Positions 1 through 9,749 are shown, counted from the stretch's first letter. The stretch: 64,000 nucleotides of DNA from Pseudomonas sp. IB20 (GCF_009707325.1 NZ_CP046103.1:2899610-2963609), one strand, 5' to 3'. Notes: generated by a model from the sequence alone, not told the origin. Made by a program: numbers and translations.

Positions 1-430
1 CATCGCCCTGGCCGATGGCCTCGCCGTGGCGGCGCACTTCGGCTTGCAGCAGGAAGCGGTTTTCGACCAGATAATGGCCGTCGAGCACCTTGGCCACTTC
101 GACTTCCAGCTCATCCGGGCGGATGTCGGTGAGAAACCCCAGGCTGCCGCGGTTGATCCCCAACACCGGCACGTTATGCCGCGCCAGGGCCCGGGCGGCG
201 CCGAGCAGGCTGCCGTCGCCGCCGACCACAATGACCATGTCGCAGACTTCGCCGAGCATTTTGCGCGACGAGGTTTGCAGGCCGTGGCCCGGCAGGATTT
301 CGGCGATGGTGTCTTCGAGGATCACGTGCAGGTGGCGCTCGAGCAGAAACTTTTTCAGTCGGCGGACGGTGTCCAGCACCTGGGTACTGCCCAGGCGACC
401 GATAATGCCGATATTGCGAAATTGCTCCAT
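1..430 (-). CDS. nadK: NAD kinase, N-terminal part (runs off the left edge)
   Basis: Makes NADP from NAD and ATP in the cytosol. The reverse strand from the ATG at 430 reads about 143 residues beginning MEQFRNIGIIGRLGS. They contain the NAD-kinase motif GGDG (in VVGGDGSLLGAAR, about residues 69-81) with its catalytic Asp, followed by the conserved NRGSLGFLTD segment. Bacterial NadK is about 290-300 residues, so roughly half is present. It is divergent from the DUF1853 gene that starts at 576, and the 145 bp between them hold the promoters of both. The family call is firm; only the C-terminal half is unseen. Confidence 0.95.
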   Translation of the reverse strand, partial: MEQFRNIGIIGRLGSTQVLDTVRRLKKFLLERHLHVILEDTIAEILPGHGLQTSSRKMLGEVCDMVIVVGGDGSLLGAARALARHNVPVLGINRGSLGFLTDIRPDELEVEVAKVLDGHYLVENRFLLQAEVRRHGEAIGQGD

Positions 431-575
431 GGGGCTCCTGCGGGATGTTGGGTGTGGCGAAAAACAACGATTATGGGCGAAAGGCCGCTTCAGGCAAAAT
501 CCTTTGTCGCCATGAAGCCTTGATGACAATGGTTCTCAGCCACCTGTCCTGCGCTTAAAAGGCTATGCTCGGACC

Positions 576-1523
576 ATGACTGTGTTCCCGGATCTGCACA
601 ACCTGCCCCGCCAGTTGCGGCACCCCGAGGTGCGCGACCTGGCGTGGGTGATGCTGGCCCCGCCGATGCTCGCGCAAACGCCTTGGCCACAGCGCCACCC
701 GCTGGCCGGTAGCGACTGGGTGCAGGCACCGCACCTGCTGGAACACTGGTTGCGCACTCTCGACCAAGACAGCCGCGCCTTGCAGCATTGGCTCAGCCTG
801 TCACGCACCCGCCGCCTGGGCCTGTATTACGAACGCCTGTGGCAATTTGCCGTACAGCATGCGCCGGGCGTGGAATTGCTGGCTGCCAACCTGCCGATCC
901 GCCGTGCCGGGCATACCTTGGGCGAGCTGGATATGCTGCTGCGCGACCGCGATGGCGTGCACCACCTGGAACTGGCGATCAAACTCTACCTGGGGCCGCA
1001 GAGCGGCAATAGCCTGGACACCGCGCAATGGCTGGGGCCCGGCTGTCATGATCGGCTGGACCGCAAGTTAGCGCATCTGGCCCAGCACCAACTGCCGATT
1101 TCAGCACGCCCGGAAAGCCGCGAGGCGCTCGCAGCGCTGGATATCCAGCAATTCGACGCGCACTTGTGGCTCGGCGGGTATTTGCTCTACCCCTGGCCCG
1201 GCCAGGCCGAGCCGCCCCACGGCGCCCATCCGCTGCATTTGCGTGGGCGCTGGCTGCATCAGCGCGATTGGCCGGCGCTGGTCAGTGCCAGCCTACCGGG
1301 GCGCTGGCAACCGCTGCCCCGGCACGCCTGGCTGGCGCCGGCGCACTACCCGCAGGCGCAAGTGTGGAGTGGGGAGCAGATGCACGGCTGGCTGGCAGCG
1401 CTGGACCCGATGGCACCGGCGCAACTGTTGGTGCGCCTTGTGCAAAATGGCGAGGATTGGGAGGAAGCCGAACGCCTGTTTCTGGTAGCCGATCTCTGGC
1501 CAAACGTCCCAGGCGTTACTTGA
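576..1523 (+). CDS. DUF1853 family protein
   Basis: Protein of 315 residues with no signal peptide or membrane segment. It resembles the DUF1853 family, often found beside nadK in pseudomonads. Acidic and Lys residues in GELDMLLRD (about residues 116-124) and [11 protein letters not shown] (about 130-140) look like a PD-(D/E)XK nuclease core (D, then E-x-K). That structural reading is my inference; no function is established that I know of. The ATG at 576 is used because the family begins with a short N-terminus like this. The stop codon lies inside the 3' end of pvdP on the other strand (8-bp convergent overlap). Confidence 0.8.
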   Translation: MTVFPDLHNLPRQLRHPEVRDLAWVMLAPPMLAQTPWPQRHPLAGSDWVQAPHLLEHWLRTLDQDSRALQHWLSLSRTRRLGLYYERLWQFAVQHAPGVELLAANLPIRRAGHTLGELDMLLRDRDGVHHLELAIKLYLGPQSGNSLDTAQWLGPGCHDRLDRKLAHLAQHQLPISARPESREALAALDIQQFDAHLWLGGYLLYPWPGQAEPPHGAHPLHLRGRWLHQRDWPALVSASLPGRWQPLPRHAWLAPAHYPQAQVWSGEQMHGWLAALDPMAPAQLLVRLVQNGEDWEEAERLFLVADLWPNVPGVT

Positions 1524-3135
1524 CCTTCAAGTGCCGTGCATACCAGGGCCGCCTCGGCACACGCTTGAACAATGCCTGCAAGCCTTCGTCCTCAGCGGCA
1601 AATGTAATACGCAGCGCCAGCTTCATGGTCTCCGGGTCCATTTCCATCGAGCGCCCCATCTGTAACCCCGGCGTGGTGCTGCAGCCGTGGGTGTCCGGCC
1701 CCAGCCACGGATCGCCCACTTCCACCCAACGCCCCTGCGCGAACCAGTTCACGCCATTGACCTCAAGCCGGCTGACCTCGCCTGGATTAAAGCGCTCGTG
1801 GGCGCGATACCAATCCTCGATGCGGTCGTCGATCCAGCCGTGAAAATGCCAGAACACCGGGTTTACATGCGATGAAAACGGGTCGCCGAGAAAGTCGTTT
1901 TCCGGCGCATACCAGCGCGCGGCAAAGTCCGACGGATCGCGGGCGAACGGCACCGGCGCGCCGTTGGACGGGTCACGCGGCACCGAGGCCCAGCGCATGT
2001 GCAGCCAGTCGTGCAGGCCCAGTTCCATCTCCGAGCCCAACTGCCCCAAGGTCAGCTTGGCCAAGTAACGCGGATCGCGATATTGGGATTCCCAGACCTG
2101 GAAGTTGCTGTGGTAGGCCTCGGCCGCCTTGATATCACTGACCCATTGGGTGTAGTCGCTGTCATCCGGCGCCGACCAACACGGCGGCAGCGCGAAGCCG
2201 TCGTGGTTATCGAAATAACGCACAAAGCCAAGGCGATCGCGTTCCAGCGCCGGCTGCGGTTCGGGGAATTGCGGCCACGACGGCAAATCTTGCATGGAGC
2301 GTGCGGTGCCGAGCATGTGGCGGTGCATGAAAAAGAAGTCGATACCCGAACCGTTGCGGTCTTTGCGCTTGCCGCGTGCGTCGCGTTCCTGGCCGCGCGG
2401 GCCAGGCTGCCAGCCGATACCGCGCAAGGCGTCGCGCTTCTCTTGCGAGAGTTTGTGCCACTGGTCACGGGTGGCATGCCAGAGCTGGTGAAACAGGCGG
2501 TGCTCGGGCGAAATCAGCCAGGCCAGCAGCGTCGGGTTGAGGCCGATGCGTTGGCGGGCTTCGGGAAACAGCTGCTTGTGGGCGATAAAGCGGTTGTCGC
2601 GTTCGGTCAACGCCAACGGCCGATCGAGGTTGAGAATCTGCCCGCTGAGGGTACTGCTGCCGGCGTTGGCGAAGTCGGCCCAGACTTCATCGAGGGTCAT
2701 CTTGAACTCATAGGCCGGTGCGCCGTCGGCCGCATCGCGGTCGATCAGGCGCCAGTAAAGCAAGGCGCCCTCGCCTGTCAGCACATCACCGAGTACGCGG
2801 TAGCGCGGCTCACCTTCGGCGCGCAGGTTGTGTGCGGTGTCGAGGTAGCCGCGCAAGCCACGGCCACGCGGGGCAATGTCCAGCAGCAGTTCCAGACCTT
2901 GCAACGGCAGGCCCTTTAGCCCGGCGTCGCGGCCTTCCAGGCGCAGGCTCCACACACCGCGCAAAATGTTCGCCAAGTGCTGGCCTTCGGTGTTAGCCAA
3001 CTCCACCGTGGCCTCGCCCGGGGTGATGGGGAACTCTTCTTCACGCGTCAGCTCGCGATGGGCATAAAAGGCCGCCGGCACGGCGGCGCCTGTCAGCGCC
3101 AGGCCTGCGATGAACCCACGTCGAGAGATCGTCAT
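1516..3135 (-). CDS. pvdP: PvdP, periplasmic tyrosinase for pyoverdine chromophore maturation
   Basis: Oxidises the tyrosine-derived part of (dihydro)ferribactin to form the pyoverdine fluorophore in the periplasm. The 539 residues start with a twin-arginine signal (SRRGFIAG at residues 4-11, then a hydrophobic stretch to about residue 24), as expected for a copper enzyme exported folded. Histidine-rich type-3 copper motifs are visible: FFFMHRHML (about 268-276), [10 protein letters not shown] (about 374-383) and [13 protein letters not shown] (about 424-436). Length matches the known protein (about 540). A PvdS box lies 55 bp upstream at 3171-3194. The gene is divergent from pvdM and convergent with the DUF1853 gene. 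Confidence 0.95.
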   Translation of the reverse strand: MTISRRGFIAGLALTGAAVPAAFYAHRELTREEEFPITPGEATVELANTEGQHLANILRGVWSLRLEGRDAGLKGLPLQGLELLLDIAPRGRGLRGYLDTAHNLRAEGEPRYRVLGDVLTGEGALLYWRLIDRDAADGAPAYEFKMTLDEVWADFANAGSSTLSGQILNLDRPLALTERDNRFIAHKQLFPEARQRIGLNPTLLAWLISPEHRLFHQLWHATRDQWHKLSQEKRDALRGIGWQPGPRGQERDARGKRKDRNGSGIDFFFMHRHMLGTARSMQDLPSWPQFPEPQPALERDRLGFVRYFDNHDGFALPPCWSAPDDSDYTQWVSDIKAAEAYHSNFQVWESQYRDPRYLAKLTLGQLGSEMELGLHDWLHMRWASVPRDPSNGAPVPFARDPSDFAARWYAPENDFLGDPFSSHVNPVFWHFHGWIDDRIEDWYRAHERFNPGEVSRLEVNGVNWFAQGRWVEVGDPWLGPDTHGCSTTPGLQMGRSMEMDPETMKLALRITFAAEDEGLQALFKRVPRRPWYARHLKVK

Positions 3136-3170
3136 TGTCTACCTTAGGAAACGGCTTAATCAGAGCTAGA

Positions 3171-3194
3171 ACGTTTGCAGCCCCGGGAAATTTA
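3171..3194 (-). promoter_or_regulatory. PvdS (iron-starvation sigma) promoter of pvdP
   Basis: On the minus strand TAAAT (3194-3190) is followed by exactly 16 bp and then CGT (3173-3171). This is the IS-box arrangement recognised by the pyoverdine ECF sigma factor PvdS. It sits just upstream of pvdP. Confidence 0.88.
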
Positions 3195-3213
3195 CCGCAG
3201 CGCCCACCAGGCC

Positions 3214-3237
3214 TAAATTTCCCCCGCCATGGCTCGT
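3214..3237 (+). promoter_or_regulatory. PvdS promoter of the pvdMNO operon
   Basis: TAAAT at 3214-3218, 16-bp spacer, CGT at 3235-3237, 35 bp before the pvdM start. It lies back to back with the pvdP box, so the two transcription units share a 136-bp divergent iron-starvation promoter region. Confidence 0.9.
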
Positions 3238-3271
3238 TCTTCCCTGATAGCAAAGGCCTCAACTGACTGAG

Positions 3272-4627
3272 ATGGCAATGACAAAACCACGTTCGAAAAA
3301 GGCGCTGTTAATCGGCCTGCCGCTGGCATTGGCCATCGGCGCCGGGGCTGGCTTTCTGATCTGGGACCACTGGTTCCGGGGCAATGCCGGTTACCCGCTG
3401 GAGGTGATCAAGCAAGCCAATGAAATGCAGGACCGCCTGCTGTCGTTCGACAGCCACATCACCGTGCCGATGGATTTTGGCACCGCAGGCAACGAGGCCG
3501 ACAAAGATGGCAGCGGCCAATTCGACTTGGCCAAGGCCGCACGCGGGCGCTTGTCGGGCGCCGCGCTGACGATTTTCGGCTGGCCGGAAATCTGGAACGG
3601 GCCCAACGCGCCGCACAAACCCACTGACGGTTTTGTCGAGGAGGCCCGCCATGAGCAGGAGGTGCGCTACAAGATCATCTCCGGCATGGTCCGCGACTTT
3701 CCCAACGTGGTCGGCATTGCCTACACCCCGGACGATTTCCGGCGCCTGCATGGCGAGGGCAAGTTTGCGGTATTTATCAGCATGCTCAACGCCTACCCGC
3801 TGGGCGATGACCTGAACCAGCTGGACCTGTGGGCGGCGCGCGGCATGCGCATGTTCGGTTTCAGCTATATCGGCAACAACGCCTGGTCCGACTCATCCCG
3901 CCCACTGCCGTTTTTCAATGACACCACCGACGCCCTCGAAGGGCTGTCGCCCATCGGCCAGCAAGCGGTGCATCGCCTCAATGACCTGGGCGTGATCATC
4001 GATGTGTCGCAAATGTCGACCAAGGCCCTGGAACAGGTGGCGCAACTGAGCCGCACACCGATGGTGGCGTCCCACTCGGCACCGCGCGCCTCGGTGGATA
4101 TCCCGCGCAACCTCAGCGACAAAGAACTGCAACTGATCAAGAACAGCGGCGGCGTGGTGCAGGTGGTGGGTTTCCCGACCTATTTGCGCCCGCTGAGCCA
4201 GCCAACCCAGGAAAAACTCAACGCCCTGCGCGCGCGTTTCGACTTGCCGCCGCTGCCAGACCTGGCCATGGCCTTGATGCCCGGCGACGCGATTATCGCC
4301 GCCTGGTCCGAGCAGAAGTTCGGCCAGTACGCCCAAGGCCTGTACGGCATTCTTGAAGAAGAACCCAAGGCCACCCTCAAGGATTGGGGCGATGCCATCG
4401 ACTACACCGTGCGCAAGATCGGCATTGATCACGTCGGCATCTCGTCAGACTTCAACGACGGCGGCGGCATTCAGGGCTGGGAGAACGTCGGCGAGGTGCG
4501 CAACGTCACCGCCGAACTGATCCAGCGCGGTTATTCCGAAGCCGATATCGCCAAACTGTGGGGAGGCAACTTCCTGCGGGTGTGGGACCAAGTACAAAAA
4601 GCCGCCAAGCCATTGGCCAACCGCTAA
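3272..4627 (+). CDS. pvdM: PvdM, periplasmic dipeptidase-family protein of pyoverdine maturation
   Basis: Required for periplasmic oxidation of ferribactin to dihydropyoverdine; its exact chemistry is less certain than PvdP's. The 451 residues begin with a basic stretch and one hydrophobic segment (about residues 11-30) that acts as signal or anchor. The rest is a renal-dipeptidase-like (M19) barrel: FDSHITVPMDF (about 50-60), a VASHSAPRA metal-ligand segment (about 268-276) and VGISSDFNDGGG (about 388-399). First gene of a tight operon; pvdN follows after 18 bp. The start at 3272 is a few codons before the basic residues, and an in-frame ATG two codons on (3278) is also possible. Confidence 0.94.
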   Translation: MAMTKPRSKKALLIGLPLALAIGAGAGFLIWDHWFRGNAGYPLEVIKQANEMQDRLLSFDSHITVPMDFGTAGNEADKDGSGQFDLAKAARGRLSGAALTIFGWPEIWNGPNAPHKPTDGFVEEARHEQEVRYKIISGMVRDFPNVVGIAYTPDDFRRLHGEGKFAVFISMLNAYPLGDDLNQLDLWAARGMRMFGFSYIGNNAWSDSSRPLPFFNDTTDALEGLSPIGQQAVHRLNDLGVIIDVSQMSTKALEQVAQLSRTPMVASHSAPRASVDIPRNLSDKELQLIKNSGGVVQVVGFPTYLRPLSQPTQEKLNALRARFDLPPLPDLAMALMPGDAIIAAWSEQKFGQYAQGLYGILEEEPKATLKDWGDAIDYTVRKIGIDHVGISSDFNDGGGIQGWENVGEVRNVTAELIQRGYSEADIAKLWGGNFLRVWDQVQKAAKPLANR

Positions 4628-4645
4628 CCACTTAGAAGCAAGTCC

Positions 4646-5926
4646 ATGACCGACCGCCGTACATTTCTCAAGCAGGCCGGCGTATTCGCCGCCAGCCTGC
4701 CGATGGGCGCCGCCCTCCTCCCGCAGGCCCTGGCCGCCGAGCCGGCACCCACTACAAACGACCCATGGACGGGGCTCAAACAACTGTTCACCCAGGACCC
4801 GAATTACCTGCATTTTTCCAACTTCCTGGTCACTTCACATCCCCGGCCCGTGCGCGAAGCGATTGACCGCTACCGCCAACAGATCGACCGCAACCCCGGC
4901 CTGGCGATGGACTGGGGCCTTGAAGAAACCTGGATACGCGAAGGCCAGGTGCGCGAATGGGCCGGCCGCTACCTGAACGCCAAGCCGCCACAGATCGCGC
5001 TGACCGGCAGTACCTCGGAAGGCCTGGCGATGATCTACGGCGGCATCAAGCTTGGGCCCGATCAGGAAATTCTCACCACCGAGCACGAACACTACGCCAC
5101 GCAGAGCGTGCTGGATTTTCGCGTCGCCCGGCAAGGCACGCAGGTGCGTCGAATCCGCTTGTTTGAGAATACCAGCCAGGTCTCCAGCGACGAAGTACTG
5201 GGCAACATCAAGCGTGCCATTCGCCCCAATACCCGCGTACTGGGCATGACCTGGGTGCAATCGGGCAGTGGCGTGAAGCTGCCCATCGGCGAGATCGGCA
5301 CGCTGGTCGAAGAACTCAACCGCAACCGTGACGAGCAGGACCGCATTCTCTACGTGGTCGATGGCGTGCATGGCTTCGGCGTGGAAAACCTCGACTTCCC
5401 GGCCATGCACTGCGACTTCTTTATCGCCGGCACCCACAAATGGATGTTCGGCCCGCGCGGTACCGGGCTGGTCTGCGCGCGTGACGCCGAGAACAAATAC
5501 GTCACGCCGATGGTGCCGACCTTCTCCGAAGACACCAACTTCGCCACCACCATGACCCCTGGCGGTTACCACGCCTTTGAGCATCGCTGGGCGGCGGACG
5601 AAGCCTTCAAACTGCACCTGCAACTGGGCAAGGCGCCGGTGCAGGCGCGTATTCACGCACTCAACACCGAGCTCAAAGACCAATTGCTGGCCCACCCGCA
5701 GATCGAACTGGTCACGCCGCGCAGCCCCGAGCTCTCGGCAGGCTTTACCTTCTTCCGGGTCAAGGGCCAGGACAGCGAAGCCGTGGTCGCGCACATGATG
5801 AAAAACCGCGTGGTGATCGATGCAGTGGACCGCGATGTCGGCCCGGTGATTCGCACCTCACCCGGCCTGCTCAACAGCTCGGATGAGATCCAGCGCTTCA
5901 TGACCTTGCTGAGCCAACGGTTGTGA
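4646..5926 (+). CDS. pvdN: PvdN, PLP-dependent periplasmic enzyme acting on the pyoverdine side-chain glutamate
   Basis: Class-V aminotransferase-fold protein of 426 residues. It is known to convert the glutamate side chain on the chromophore to the succinamide form in the periplasm. A Tat signal is evident (DRRTFLKQAG at 2-11, hydrophobic core to about 30, cleavage near QALA). The PLP-binding lysine is in GTHKWMFGPRGTG (about 266-278), preceded by VDGVHGFG, which holds the cofactor-binding Asp and His. It is 18 bp after pvdM and 30 bp before pvdO, so it belongs to pvdMNO. Confidence 0.95.
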   Translation: MTDRRTFLKQAGVFAASLPMGAALLPQALAAEPAPTTNDPWTGLKQLFTQDPNYLHFSNFLVTSHPRPVREAIDRYRQQIDRNPGLAMDWGLEETWIREGQVREWAGRYLNAKPPQIALTGSTSEGLAMIYGGIKLGPDQEILTTEHEHYATQSVLDFRVARQGTQVRRIRLFENTSQVSSDEVLGNIKRAIRPNTRVLGMTWVQSGSGVKLPIGEIGTLVEELNRNRDEQDRILYVVDGVHGFGVENLDFPAMHCDFFIAGTHKWMFGPRGTGLVCARDAENKYVTPMVPTFSEDTNFATTMTPGGYHAFEHRWAADEAFKLHLQLGKAPVQARIHALNTELKDQLLAHPQIELVTPRSPELSAGFTFFRVKGQDSEAVVAHMMKNRVVIDAVDRDVGPVIRTSPGLLNSSDEIQRFMTLLSQRL

Positions 5927-5956
5927 CCCCACTTTCCCTTTGAACGAGATGCCCAC

Positions 5957-6829
5957 ATGACTCCATCCCGACTCAAGCCCCTCACTGCCCTGGCGCTGAC
6001 CGCCCTGTGCGGCGCGCTGTTGCCCGGCCTGGCCCAGGCCGCCACCCCACAGCCGGGCAAAGTATTCAAGGACTGCAAGGACTGCCCCGAAATGGTCGTG
6101 CTGCCTGCCGGCACCTTCACCATGGGCACCCCTGAAGACGAAGTCGGCCGCGAGCCGGATGAAGGCCCAATGCATGCGGTGACCTTCGCCAAACCCTTCG
6201 CCATGAGCCGCTTCCACGTCACCGCCGCAGAGTGGGACAGCTACCTGCGCCAGACCGGGGTCAAGATCGCCAATGGCGACGACCGCCCAGGCCGCGAATG
6301 CATCGCCAGCAAGCCGCGCTACCCCCAAGGCCCGCGCCAGCCGGCGGTGTGCATGGACATGGACGACATCAAGAACTACGTGGCCTGGCTGTCGAAAAAG
6401 ACCGGGCAGAAGTACCAGATGGTCAGCGAAGCACAACGTGAATACGCCGCCCGCGCCGGCTCAACCGGGCCCTTCCCTTTCCCCTTCGATGAAGGCAAGG
6501 GCTACAGCATCGCCGAGCATGCCAACACCTACGGCCCGGCGGATGGCTACAGCTACTCTTCGCCGGTGGGCAGCTACCCGCCGAATGCATTCGGCATGTA
6601 CGACATGCACGGCAATGTCTACGAGCGGGTTGCCGATTGCGAGCATCCCAACTACATCGGCGCACCCACCGACGGCAGCGCCTGGGTAGAGCCGAACTGC
6701 GAGAGCTACCAGATTCGTGGCAACGACTGGGGCGAGGCACCCGTGTTTTCGCGCTCGGGCAACCGCAACAACATCTACCCGCACACGCGCGGTGACTGGA
6801 TTGGGTTCAGGGTCGTGCGCGAACTCTAA
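5957..6829 (+). CDS. pvdO: PvdO, periplasmic FGE-sulfatase-fold protein completing the pyoverdine fluorophore
   Basis: Acts in the last fluorophore oxidation step (dihydropyoverdine to pyoverdine). The 290 residues begin with a Sec-type signal peptide (about 1-28, ending GLAQA). The remainder is a formylglycine-generating-enzyme-like domain with the typical opening VVLPAGTFTMGTP (about 49-61), a central MHGNVYER motif (about 216-223) and the closing RGNDW...GFRVVREL. Third gene of pvdMNO. A REPIN-like inverted repeat follows at 6848-6924 and separates it from convergent pvdF. Confidence 0.94.
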   Translation: MTPSRLKPLTALALTALCGALLPGLAQAATPQPGKVFKDCKDCPEMVVLPAGTFTMGTPEDEVGREPDEGPMHAVTFAKPFAMSRFHVTAAEWDSYLRQTGVKIANGDDRPGRECIASKPRYPQGPRQPAVCMDMDDIKNYVAWLSKKTGQKYQMVSEAQREYAARAGSTGPFPFPFDEGKGYSIAEHANTYGPADGYSYSSPVGSYPPNAFGMYDMHGNVYERVADCEHPNYIGAPTDGSAWVEPNCESYQIRGNDWGEAPVFSRSGNRNNIYPHTRGDWIGFRVVREL

Positions 6830-6847
6830 GACCACCACCTTTCAAAG

Positions 6848-6924
6848 GTGGGAGCGGGTTTGCTCGCGAAGGCAGTGTGTCAGCCACCTGATGCATCTGC
6901 CGCTCGCAGGCAAGCCCGCTCCCA
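6848..6924. repeat. REPIN: inverted pair of REP elements between pvdO and pvdF
   Basis: A GGAGCGGGTTTGCTCGCGAA arm is followed about 35 bp later by its inverted partner, GCAGGCAAGCCCGCTCCC. This is the usual form of fluorescent-pseudomonad REP doublets. It lies between convergent genes, a typical position. Confidence 0.8.
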
Positions 6925-6958
6925 AATTTTGATCTGTATGCACCCAATAGGGTTAGGT

Positions 6959-7786
6959 TCAGGCCTGCTTGGCCAACAACTCCAACCCTTCATGCAGCGC
7001 CGGGAATAGGCTGTTGTTGAAGTTGTTCCAGCGCAGTTCGAGGATGGTGTCCTCGGGCGAAATCTCGGTTTTGAGTACATCGTGGAACACTTCACCGGAG
7101 TCGATGCCGTTATCCACGTAGTGGAACGACGCCCCGGTAAGGTACAGCGGCTCCGACGGTGTGGTGGCCTTGGTCGCCCAGTCCACCACGGTTTGCCCGC
7201 GCGCGCCGTACAACGCATTCCAAGTGGCGTAAGCGCCACGGCGTTCGTAAGGCGATTCGATGCGGGTGATGCCTGGGTGGATATTCATGATCCGCCGTGC
7301 AAACGGCGCCCCTGGGCGCACCAGCTCATCCAGAATCACCAGCAGACCATCCAGCACGACGATATCGGCCTTTAACTCCACCAGCGTGTCATGCAGGCGA
7401 CGCTCGAAATCCTGCTTGCCCGCAATGTGCTCGGCGCTGCCGCGCGGCAGGCGGCGATAGGTGGATGGCACGCTCAGCAACAGGTCGTTGACCAAGCGCC
7501 CCTGCACCTGCAAGTCCGCCGGGTACAACCACTGGCGGCCTGGCTTATAGGCAAAACCGTAATCGCTGACCAGTTGCTGATCACGCGGGTTCTGCTCGTC
7601 ATCGTCGTACACCACGCCGACCAGGTTGTAAGCCTCGCCCAACGGCGTGTCGTTCAGCGAACCCACCAGAAACTCCAGCACCGACTTCATGTAGCGCTCG
7701 TGGTCCTTGTAGGCCACCGGCTGCCCGGCCTTGTCGGCGGCGGCATTTCTCAGGGACCAGACATACACCAGGTTCTTTTTCGTCAT
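6959..7786 (-). CDS. pvdF: PvdF, N5-hydroxyornithine formyltransferase
   Basis: Formylates N5-hydroxyornithine to the fOHOrn hydroxamate that the pyoverdine NRPSs incorporate and that chelates iron. The start chosen (MTKKNLVYVWSLRN) gives 275 residues, the length of the P. aeruginosa protein. A longer frame to 7846 would add 20 non-conserved residues and run towards the promoter. It carries a formyltransferase-type core: DIVVLDGLLVILDE (about 125-138), NIHPGITRIESPY (about 151-163, with the N-x-H-P motif) and GASFHYVDNGIDSG (about 199-212). Cytosolic. Its PvdS box is at 7849-7872. Its presence implies that this strain's pyoverdine contains formyl-hydroxyornithine. Confidence 0.93.
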   Translation of the reverse strand: MTKKNLVYVWSLRNAAADKAGQPVAYKDHERYMKSVLEFLVGSLNDTPLGEAYNLVGVVYDDDEQNPRDQQLVSDYGFAYKPGRQWLYPADLQVQGRLVNDLLLSVPSTYRRLPRGSAEHIAGKQDFERRLHDTLVELKADIVVLDGLLVILDELVRPGAPFARRIMNIHPGITRIESPYERRGAYATWNALYGARGQTVVDWATKATTPSEPLYLTGASFHYVDNGIDSGEVFHDVLKTEISPEDTILELRWNNFNNSLFPALHEGLELLAKQA

Positions 7787-7848
7787 TGTTTCGCTCTCGC
7801 TGAATGGACTGCGCGCCGTGTCGATACACGTGCGCCTACAGCACAAGA

Positions 7849-7872
7849 ACGAACCAGCCCGGCGGCAATTTA
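7849..7872 (-). promoter_or_regulatory. PvdS promoter of pvdF
   Basis: Minus strand: TAAAT (7872-7868), 16-bp spacer, CGT (7851-7849), 63 bp before the chosen pvdF start. It pairs with the divergent pvdE box, whose TAAAT begins at 7904. Confidence 0.88.
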
Positions 7873-7903
7873 TCCCGCGCCGCCAGCAAAGGGCACGCCG
7901 CGC

Positions 7904-7927
7904 TAAATACTCGCGCCGGCGCTTCGT
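7904..7927 (+). promoter_or_regulatory. PvdS promoter of pvdE
   Basis: TAAAT at 7904-7908, 16-bp spacer, CGT at 7925-7927, about 60 bp before the pvdE start at 7988. The -35 element is extended (GCTAAAT), as is usual for strong IS boxes. Confidence 0.9.
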
Positions 7928-7987
7928 TTGTCATGGGTAAGGGTCTGTGTGCCCAGCCCCCTCTTTTTGACTTTCCGGGAAGTATTT

Positions 7988-9640
7988 ATGACCGACCCCA
8001 AGCGCGGCGCCTTCAAAGGTTTGCTCGCATTGCTCAGGCCTTTTCGCACTATCGTGACGGTCTCCGTCGCCCTGGGCATGGCCGGCGGCCTGGCCATCAC
8101 GTTGCTGCTGGCGACGATCAATAACGCCCTGCATTCCACCACCGGCATGACCCAGGGCGTGATCCTGACCTTTGCCGCGCTGTGCCTGTTGGCGCTGACC
8201 AGCTCCATCGTCTCGGATATCGGCACCAACTATGTGGGCCAACGGATCATCGCCGCCTTGCGCAAGGACCTCGGCGAGAAAGTGCTGTCGGCGCCCATCG
8301 AGCAGATCGAGCGCTACCGCGCCCACCGCCTGATTCCGGTCCTCACCCACGACGTCGACACCATCAGCGACTTCTCCTTCGCGTTCACGCCACTGGCCAT
8401 CGCCACCACGGTGACCCTCGGCTGCCTGGGCTACCTGGCCTACCTGTCGGTGCCGATGTTCCTGATGATGATCGTGGCCATCGTCATCGGCAGCAGCGTG
8501 CAGTTCATCGCCGGCCACAAGGGCATCCGCGGTTTTGACGAAGCCCGCGACCTGGAAGACGAACTGCAACGCTACTATTCAGCGATTGCCTCGGGCGCTA
8601 AGGAGCTGCGCATCCACCGGCCACGACGCTACCGGATGAACACCCACCGCATCCAGGCAACCGCCGACCAGATCAGCGCTATCCAGGTGCGCTCGGTGAA
8701 TATTTACATCGTGGCGAAAACCTTCGGCTCGATGCTGTTCTTCGTGGTCATCGGCCTGGCCCTGGCCATGCAGGCCTACAACCCCAACCCGGACCCTGCA
8801 GTGATCACAGGCTTCGTGCTGGTGCTGCTGTACATGAAAGGCCCGCTCGAACACGTGGTCGGTTACCTGCCGATCATCGGCAAGGCGCGGATTGCCTTTG
8901 CGCGCATCACCGAGTTGTCGGATCGCTTCTCGTCCCCCGAGCCACACTTGTTGATGGACGGCAGCGAAGCGCCGACACCGGTGGTCAACAGCCTTGAATT
9001 GCGCGGCATCAGCTACAGCCCGCCGCCGGTGGAAGGCAGCGAGCCGTTCCACCTGGGGCCGATCAATCTGAGCATCAAGCAGGGCGATATCGTGTTTATC
9101 GTCGGCGAGAACGGTTGCGGCAAGACCACACTGATCAAGCTATTGCTCGGTCTGTACCAACCCGACGCCGGTGAAATCCGGCTTAACGGCGACACCGTGA
9201 CCGACCCCGTGCGCGATGACTATCGCCAATTGTTCACCACGGTATTCGCCGACTACTACCTGTTCGACGACCTGGTCCAGGGCAGTGCCACGCAATCGCT
9301 GGACAGCGCCGCCAAGTACCTGGAGCGCCTGGAAATCGCGCACAAGGTCAGCGTCAAAGACGGCGTATTCAGCACCACCGACCTCTCCACCGGCCAGCGC
9401 AAACGCCTGGCGCTGGTTAATGCGTGGCTCGAAGAACGCCCCGTGCTGGTGTTCGACGAATGGGCGGCCGACCAGGACCCGGCGTTCCGCCGCGTGTTCT
9501 ACACCGAGCTGCTCCCAGACCTCAAACGCCTGGGCAAAACCATCATTGTGATCAGCCATGACGACCGCTATTTCGATGTCGCCGACAAGTTGGTGCGCCT
9601 GCGTGCGGGCAAAGTGGTGCACGAGATGGAACCGGCGTGA
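7988..9640 (+). CDS. pvdE: PvdE, inner-membrane ABC exporter of the pyoverdine precursor
   Basis: Moves acylated ferribactin from cytosol to periplasm. The ATG at 7988 (MTDPKRGAFKG) gives 550 residues, the usual PvdE length; an upstream in-frame codon at 7928 lies at the promoter and is rejected. The N-terminal half has about six hydrophobic helices (about residues 15-310). The C-terminal half is a fused ATPase with Walker A GENGCGKTT (about 374-382), signature LSTGQRKRLAL (about 464-474), Walker B VLVFDEWAADQD (about 486-497) and the ISHDDRYF switch-His region (about 525). fpvA follows after 109 bp. Confidence 0.95.
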   Translation: MTDPKRGAFKGLLALLRPFRTIVTVSVALGMAGGLAITLLLATINNALHSTTGMTQGVILTFAALCLLALTSSIVSDIGTNYVGQRIIAALRKDLGEKVLSAPIEQIERYRAHRLIPVLTHDVDTISDFSFAFTPLAIATTVTLGCLGYLAYLSVPMFLMMIVAIVIGSSVQFIAGHKGIRGFDEARDLEDELQRYYSAIASGAKELRIHRPRRYRMNTHRIQATADQISAIQVRSVNIYIVAKTFGSMLFFVVIGLALAMQAYNPNPDPAVITGFVLVLLYMKGPLEHVVGYLPIIGKARIAFARITELSDRFSSPEPHLLMDGSEAPTPVVNSLELRGISYSPPPVEGSEPFHLGPINLSIKQGDIVFIVGENGCGKTTLIKLLLGLYQPDAGEIRLNGDTVTDPVRDDYRQLFTTVFADYYLFDDLVQGSATQSLDSAAKYLERLEIAHKVSVKDGVFSTTDLSTGQRKRLALVNAWLEERPVLVFDEWAADQDPAFRRVFYTELLPDLKRLGKTIIVISHDDRYFDVADKLVRLRAGKVVHEMEPA

Positions 9641-9682
9641 AATTTCTTTTCCGGTTTCTTCGGATAGGAACGTCTCACTAGT

Positions 9683-9701
9683 GGTAATGAGAATTGACCT
9701 C
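9683..9701 (+). promoter_or_regulatory. possible Fur box upstream of fpvA
   Basis: GGTAATGAGAATTGACCTC matches about 12 of 19 positions of the Fur consensus and lies 49 bp before the fpvA ATG. Iron regulation of fpvA is known in other pseudomonads. The match is moderate, so this is tentative. Confidence 0.4.
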
Positions 9702-9749
9702 AATAAACACTAAGAACTGCCCACTTAACACCTAGAAGAGAATGCATCC

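Noticed and set aside
1999..2919. 306-codon plus-strand frame opposite pvdP
   Set aside because: No motif or signal; GC-rich antisense shadow of a well-supported gene.
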